The position numbers were made by a program, and so were the translations under genes. Source: Actinomycetospora lemnae (GTDB taxonomy: Bacteria > Actinomycetota > Actinomycetes > Mycobacteriales > Pseudonocardiaceae). Taken from it: DNA of 64,000 bases. The stretch's first letter is position 1, and each line of letters begins with the position of its first letter. Positions 60,929 through 64,000 of the stretch are shown piece by piece. A model generated the notes under the pieces. It was not told where the DNA came from, did no database searches, and saw only the letters and a list, made by a program, of their open reading frames with translations. The DNA is taken from positions 1 through 64,000 of the forward strand of contig NZ_JAQZAO010000012.1 of NCBI RefSeq assembly GCF_028737315.1, read 5' to 3'.

Positions 60929-61741
60929 GTGGCCGGTGTCCCGGGGTTGCGCCGGGGGCTCGCGATCCTGCGCCTGCTCGCGGCGGGCGAGCCCCTGACG
61001 GCGGCGACGCTGTCCGCGCGCCTCGGCCTGCCCCGCTCGACGACCTACCACCTGCTCACCGAGCTCGAGGCCGCCGGCGTCGTCGCGCACCTCCCGGACA
61101 CCGCGCGCTGGGCCGTCGGCATCGGCGCGTTCGAGATCGGGACGGCGTACCTGCGCCACCACCCGCTCGACGAGGTGGCGGGCCCGTCCCTGCGCCGGCT
61201 CGCGCACCGCGTCGACCACGACGTGCACCTCGGGGTGCTCGACGGGCGCGAGCTGCTCTACCTGCTGCGCGAGCGCCCGCCGCGCCCGCAGACGCTCGTC
61301 ACCGCCGTCGGCGTCCGCCTCCCCGCGCACCTCACGGCGTCGGGGCGCGCCGTCCTCGCCGGGCTCGCCCCCGCCCAGCGCCGGGCCCTGCTCGCCGGCG
61401 CCGGACCGCTGCCGCGGCGCACCGACCGCGGCCCGACCTCCGTGCGCGCGCTCTCGGCGGTGCTCGCGGTCGAGGCGCGGCGCGGCTGGTCGGTGAAGGA
61501 CGGCGAGGTCAGTCGCGGCTACGCCTCGGTCGCGCGGGCGATCCACGGCGCCGACGGGGTGGCGGTCGCGGCGATCAGCGTGACGTTCCCGCACCACTGC
61601 GACCCGGCGTGCGGGGCCGACTTCGGCGACCTCGCGGCGGTGGTCGGGCGCACCGCCGTCGAGGTCACCCGCCGGCTGGGCGGTCGGTCAGGGGCGGGCG
61701 TCGGGCCGCCCGCACCACCTGGGGGCGGTGGCTCCCGCTGA
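60929..61741 (+). CDS. IclR-family regulator of the hut operon
   Basis: 270 residues. N-terminal HTH '[20 protein letters not shown]' and '[20 protein letters not shown]', then the IclR effector domain ('[20 protein letters not shown]', '[20 protein letters not shown]', '[20 protein letters not shown]', '[20 protein letters not shown]'). The effector-domain motif E-x-x-x-G-x-x-S/C-I/V-A is present as [14 protein letters not shown]. Urocanate or histidine is the expected inducer (inference). GTG 60929; the C-terminal ~20 residues are glycine/proline-rich. Confidence 0.88.
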   Translation: MAGVPGLRRGLAILRLLAAGEPLTAATLSARLGLPRSTTYHLLTELEAAGVVAHLPDTARWAVGIGAFEIGTAYLRHHPLDEVAGPSLRRLAHRVDHDVHLGVLDGRELLYLLRERPPRPQTLVTAVGVRLPAHLTASGRAVLAGLAPAQRRALLAGAGPLPRRTDRGPTSVRALSAVLAVEARRGWSVKDGEVSRGYASVARAIHGADGVAVAAISVTFPHHCDPACGADFGDLAAVVGRTAVEVTRRLGGRSGAGVGPPAPPGGGGSR

Positions 61742-61837
61742 TCGCCGTGGACTCGCGTCGGCGGGGTTCCCCGTGGGTGGGTGTGGTGGGCGTGGACCGC
61801 GACGTCGGCGACGTCGGCGACGATGGTGCACAACCGA

Positions 61838-62605
61838 TCAGCCGGGAGCGACCCAGCCCTTGACGAAGGCGAAGTGCTCGTCGAACCGCAGGACCGGCTC
61901 GTCGCGGTAGGCGTGGCGGAACTGGGCGATGCCCGCCCGGAGCTCGTCCTCCGAGAACTCGCCCAGCACCGAGAGGTAGCGCGCCTCGAGCAGCCGGACG
62001 TAGCGCTGCCGGTCGATCGTGGTGTGGAAGGTCCGGTAGCTGACGCTGGTGCGCAGGCCCGCCGCCGCGAGGGTCTCGACGATCTCCGACGTCTCGGGCT
62101 GGAGCTGCGCGAACCGCTCGTGGGCCTCGCGGAACAGCGGATGGTCGATCGTCCGCGGGAGCATCACGACGAGGATCCGGCCGTGCCGTGACAGCAGTCC
62201 GACGAGCCCCTCGAGGGTCTTCCGCCGGTCGCCGACGTGGTGGATCGACTCCTTCATGATGATCGCGTCGAGCGTGTCGGCGCCGGGCAGCGGCACCTGC
62301 CCGGACGCGAGGTCCTCGGCGCGGGCGACCAGCGGCTGCAGGCCGGGCAGCTTCGGGAGGCGGTCGAGCATCGCCGGTACGGGGTCGACGCAGAGGATCG
62401 GCCGGGTCGGTCGGACGGCCTCGGCGACATGGCGGGTGTAGAGGCCGGTGCCGCAGCCGACATCGGCGATCGCGTCCGAGGACGTCAGCCGCAGCGCGTC
62501 CGTGATGGCCCCGGCGAAGCGCCGCACGTAGTCCGGGTCGTAGGACCAGTGCTCGTCGTAGTCGGCGGCGACGCTCTCGTAGTGCTCGGCGGTCCGGTCG
62601 GTCAT
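61838..62605 (-). CDS. Class I SAM-dependent methyltransferase
   Basis: 255 residues. 'AEHYESVAADYDEHWSYDPD' start, motif I 'SDAIADVGCGTGLYTRHVAE' (VGCGTGLY), motif II in 'PILCVDPVPAMLDRLPKLPG', motif post-II 'LDAIIMKESIHHVGDRRKTL' (MKESIHH, as in cyclopropane/UbiE-like enzymes), then 'GRILVVMLPRTIDHPLFREA'. The substrate region ('YRTFHTTIDRQRYVRLLEAR') is shared with uncharacterised actinobacterial methyltransferases. Substrate unknown; it stands alone, convergent to the iclR gene at 96 bp. Confidence 0.85.
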   Translation of the reverse strand: MTDRTAEHYESVAADYDEHWSYDPDYVRRFAGAITDALRLTSSDAIADVGCGTGLYTRHVAEAVRPTRPILCVDPVPAMLDRLPKLPGLQPLVARAEDLASGQVPLPGADTLDAIIMKESIHHVGDRRKTLEGLVGLLSRHGRILVVMLPRTIDHPLFREAHERFAQLQPETSEIVETLAAAGLRTSVSYRTFHTTIDRQRYVRLLEARYLSVLGEFSEDELRAGIAQFRHAYRDEPVLRFDEHFAFVKGWVAPG

Positions 62606-62904
62606 GGCGGCCTCCCCGCGTGCGCTGTGACGGCGGTCTCGGCCGTCGCGTCAGGGTGGCATGCGTGAGCCGGACGGAGCAGGGGTGGTGGAGATCGGAT
62701 CTGTCGGCGCGGAGGGAGCGGGTGCCGGCTCGGGATGGGGGACGGAGATCGCCGCCGCGGCCGGCGGGGAGCGGTGACGGCCGTGGGGTGACCGCTCCTG
62801 GTGGCGCCCGTCGGGAGGGCCGGGCGGGTGGTGTCACCACCGTCTCGTCCCACCGGCGCCGCCTCGTCTGGTGCCGGGACGCCGGACGTGCCAGCGTTCC
62901 CGTC
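62606..62904. other. Intergenic region, nothing convincing
   Basis: Between the methyltransferase (minus) and the 49-codon gene (plus). It must contain both divergent promoters. I see no gene, CTCAyCC site or strong palindrome. Confidence 0.5.
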
Positions 62905-63054
62905 ATGGACATCGGCCCCGTCCGTCGCCGCCTCACCGCCGAACCGATCAGCTCCCCGGTGCCGGGCGAGTCGTCGACCGAAGGGGCCGACGACGCCGTC
63001 GCCGCGCCGGTGCCTGCCGCCCCCGACGACACCGCCCCGCAGCCCGCGCGGTGA
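62905..63054 (+). CDS. 49-residue hypothetical protein
   Basis: 'MDIGPVRRRLTAEPISSPVP' then an acidic, alanine/proline-rich, probably disordered tail ending DDTAPQPAR. No family recognised. Its TGA overlaps the GTG of the next gene (GTGA), which supports it being translated, perhaps only as a leader for coupling. Confidence 0.5.
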   Translation: MDIGPVRRRLTAEPISSPVPGESSTEGADDAVAAPVPAAPDDTAPQPAR

Positions 63055-63695
63055 CGACCCCGGTCGACCCCGATCGCCGCCCCGGACCCGCCGAGGTCCT
63101 GGGCGTCCCGGACCTGCCCGCACCGATCCTCGGATGGCGGACCTGGCGCGTGGGCCGCCGGGCGCAGCGCCGCGCCGACCTCATCGCGCCGCTGGCCGGC
63201 GTCGTGTGGCCGGCGCGCCGACCGATGATCGCCCACTGCGGGTCGGCGGGGCACTCACCGCCCGGCGACCGCTGCCGCTGCGGCCTCTACGCCGTCTCCG
63301 ACCCGGGCACGCTCGAGTGGGGCCCGTCCGACGTCGAGGTGCTGGGTGTCGTGGCGCTGTGGGGACAGGTCGTCGAGGGGACGCGCGGCTGGCGGGCGTC
63401 GCACGGCTACCCGCGGATGATCGTCGCCGGGCCGGGCGTGACCACCGAGCAGCGGGCCGCGCTGGCCCGGCGCTACGGGGTGCCGGTGCACGGCGCGGGT
63501 CTGCCCGCGAAGGCCCTCGCCACGCAGCTGTCGGGCGACCGCGAGGCCGCGGACCGCCTGCTCCACCGCCCGGTCGACGAGACCGAGGCCGTGCTCACCG
63601 AGCGGATGCCCGAGTGGACGCGGCGCTGGCAGGCCCGCCAGGCCTGCACCGCGCCGCGTCCCGGGACCTTCGGCCGGCTCTGGCGACGGCGCTGA
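63051..63695 (+). CDS. Hypothetical protein with H..C.CGxYA motif
   Basis: 214 residues. 'APILGWRTWRVGRRAQRRAD' and 'PMIAHCGSAGHSPPGDRCRC' followed by GLYAVSDP and 'VEVLGVVALWGQVVEGTRGW' form a pattern seen in many uncharacterised actinobacterial proteins: a W-R-x-W-R-V segment, a Cys/His cluster (HC-x6-P-x4-CxCGLYA) and a LGxVxLWGxVxE segment. The Cys/His set could bind zinc. No membrane segment. Coupled to the 49-codon gene by a 4-bp overlap. Function unknown. Confidence 0.7.
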   Translation: MTTPVDPDRRPGPAEVLGVPDLPAPILGWRTWRVGRRAQRRADLIAPLAGVVWPARRPMIAHCGSAGHSPPGDRCRCGLYAVSDPGTLEWGPSDVEVLGVVALWGQVVEGTRGWRASHGYPRMIVAGPGVTTEQRAALARRYGVPVHGAGLPAKALATQLSGDREAADRLLHRPVDETEAVLTERMPEWTRRWQARQACTAPRPGTFGRLWRRR

Positions 63696-63952
63696 GGGTC
63701 GGGGCTGACGCCCTACGGCTGCAGGGTCCGCAGCATCGCCCAGAGCTCGGGTACACGGTGACCAGGACGATCGGGTGCTGACCAGCAGCTCCCGGGCACG
63801 CCGGCGTCGATCATGCCGAGCAGGGCTCGCACGGGTCGGCGAGGGCGGTGGAGGTCCCGCTCCACATCGTGACCCGTTCGTGACCTGGAGCAGGTCCTCA
63901 TCGGCCCTCGATCCGACCGGCACTGTCGGGGGTCGCCTCTAACGTCGTCTCC
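63696..63952. other. Intergenic region, no gene supported
   Basis: 257 bp. An 84-codon open frame on the minus strand (to 63967) has composition unlike a gene and no ribosome site, so I reject it. The region is slightly less GC-rich than its surroundings near 63850-63950. Confidence 0.5.
63940..63945 (+). promoter_or_regulatory. TAACGT -10 element, probable leaderless promoter
   Basis: Ends 7 bases before the GTG at 63953. Confidence 0.5.
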
Positions 63953-64000
63953 GTGAGCATCGACCACGACCTCCGGCCCGGCCTCGCCGCCGAGCTGGAC
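63953..64000 (+). CDS. Start of a gene running off the window
   Basis: GTG followed by 15 codons (SIDHDLRPGLAAELD) to the edge. Too short to identify; the -10 at the proper distance supports it as a real start. Confidence 0.4.
   Translation, partial: MSIDHDLRPGLAAELD

Noticed and set aside
63713-63967. 84-codon minus-strand frame
   Set aside because: No ribosome site, no family resemblance, and it overlaps the promoter of the gene at 63953.

Overview
The window is very GC-rich with short intergenic gaps, many GTG starts and many 1-4 base stop/start overlaps. The gene content (13E12/DUF222 protein, glucosyl-3-phosphoglycerate synthase-like enzyme, EgtD-family methyltransferase, ECF42 sigma/DGPF pair, ANTAR regulator, DUF3040, DUF5313, DUF5709, DUF6158, DUF7144 families) fits an actinomycete; Pseudonocardiaceae-like is my inference, not something the sequence proves. 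No rRNA, tRNA, CRISPR array, intact insertion sequence or phage module was seen.

Layout. 0-5.6 kb: DUF222 fragment, PadR regulator, a GpgS-like and a family-4 glycosyltransferase, divergent from a Gfo/Idh/MocA oxidoreductase and a zinc-type dehydrogenase, then YbaK/EbsC. 5.6-8 kb: SDR-SDR-TetR operon behind two tandem copies of a 21-bp inverted repeat. 7.9-9.7 kb: a two-gene operon of an EgtD-like amino-acid N-methyltransferase whose histidine-reading residues are replaced, plus a PF10014 Fe(II)/2-oxoglutarate amino-acid hydroxylase; a candidate pathway to a hydroxylated amino-acid betaine. 10-16 kb: ABC exporter/MarR divergent pair, hydrolase, acyl-CoA dehydrogenase, OhrR-like regulator.

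16-46 kb is an accessory stress-type island: paired paralogues (two DUF7144 membrane proteins, two K+ channels, two copies of a 68-71 aa protein), ClC channel, MFS pumps, AI-2E and BrkB membrane proteins, DUF6325/DUF1269 proteins, and a formylglycine-generating enzyme next to its likely sulfatase client. In its centre lies an operon of three giant LuxR-type (LAL) ATPase regulators and an MFS transporter. A recurrent inverted repeat, CTCAyCC-N5-GGrTGAG, sits in front of at least eight of these transcription units. I read this as an undescribed regulon, possibly controlled by one or more of the LAL proteins, and it is the most interesting signal in the window.

40-54 kb: polysaccharide deacetylase, SRPBCC, YjbR, enoyl-CoA hydratase, an O-methyltransferase remnant, a MEDS/ATPase anti-sigma-type regulator, MFS, a frameshifted ECF42 sigma factor with its DGPF partner, a 5'-truncated DHA2 pump, a cold-shock protein, a three-gene cobalt-type nitrile hydratase/thiocyanate hydrolase-like operon, FadD-type acyl-CoA ligase and a GAF-ANTAR regulator. 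54-62 kb: a histidine utilisation operon (hutU, AllC-like amidohydrolase, hutF, hutI, frameshifted hutH) divergent from an IclR regulator with a perfect 16-bp palindrome between them. The end holds a methyltransferase, two small unknown genes and the first codons of a further gene.

Two genes (ECF42 sigma, hutH) each lack exactly one base inside a G run; restoring one base gives full-length proteins of family-typical size, so sequencing/assembly undercalls are as likely as real mutations.
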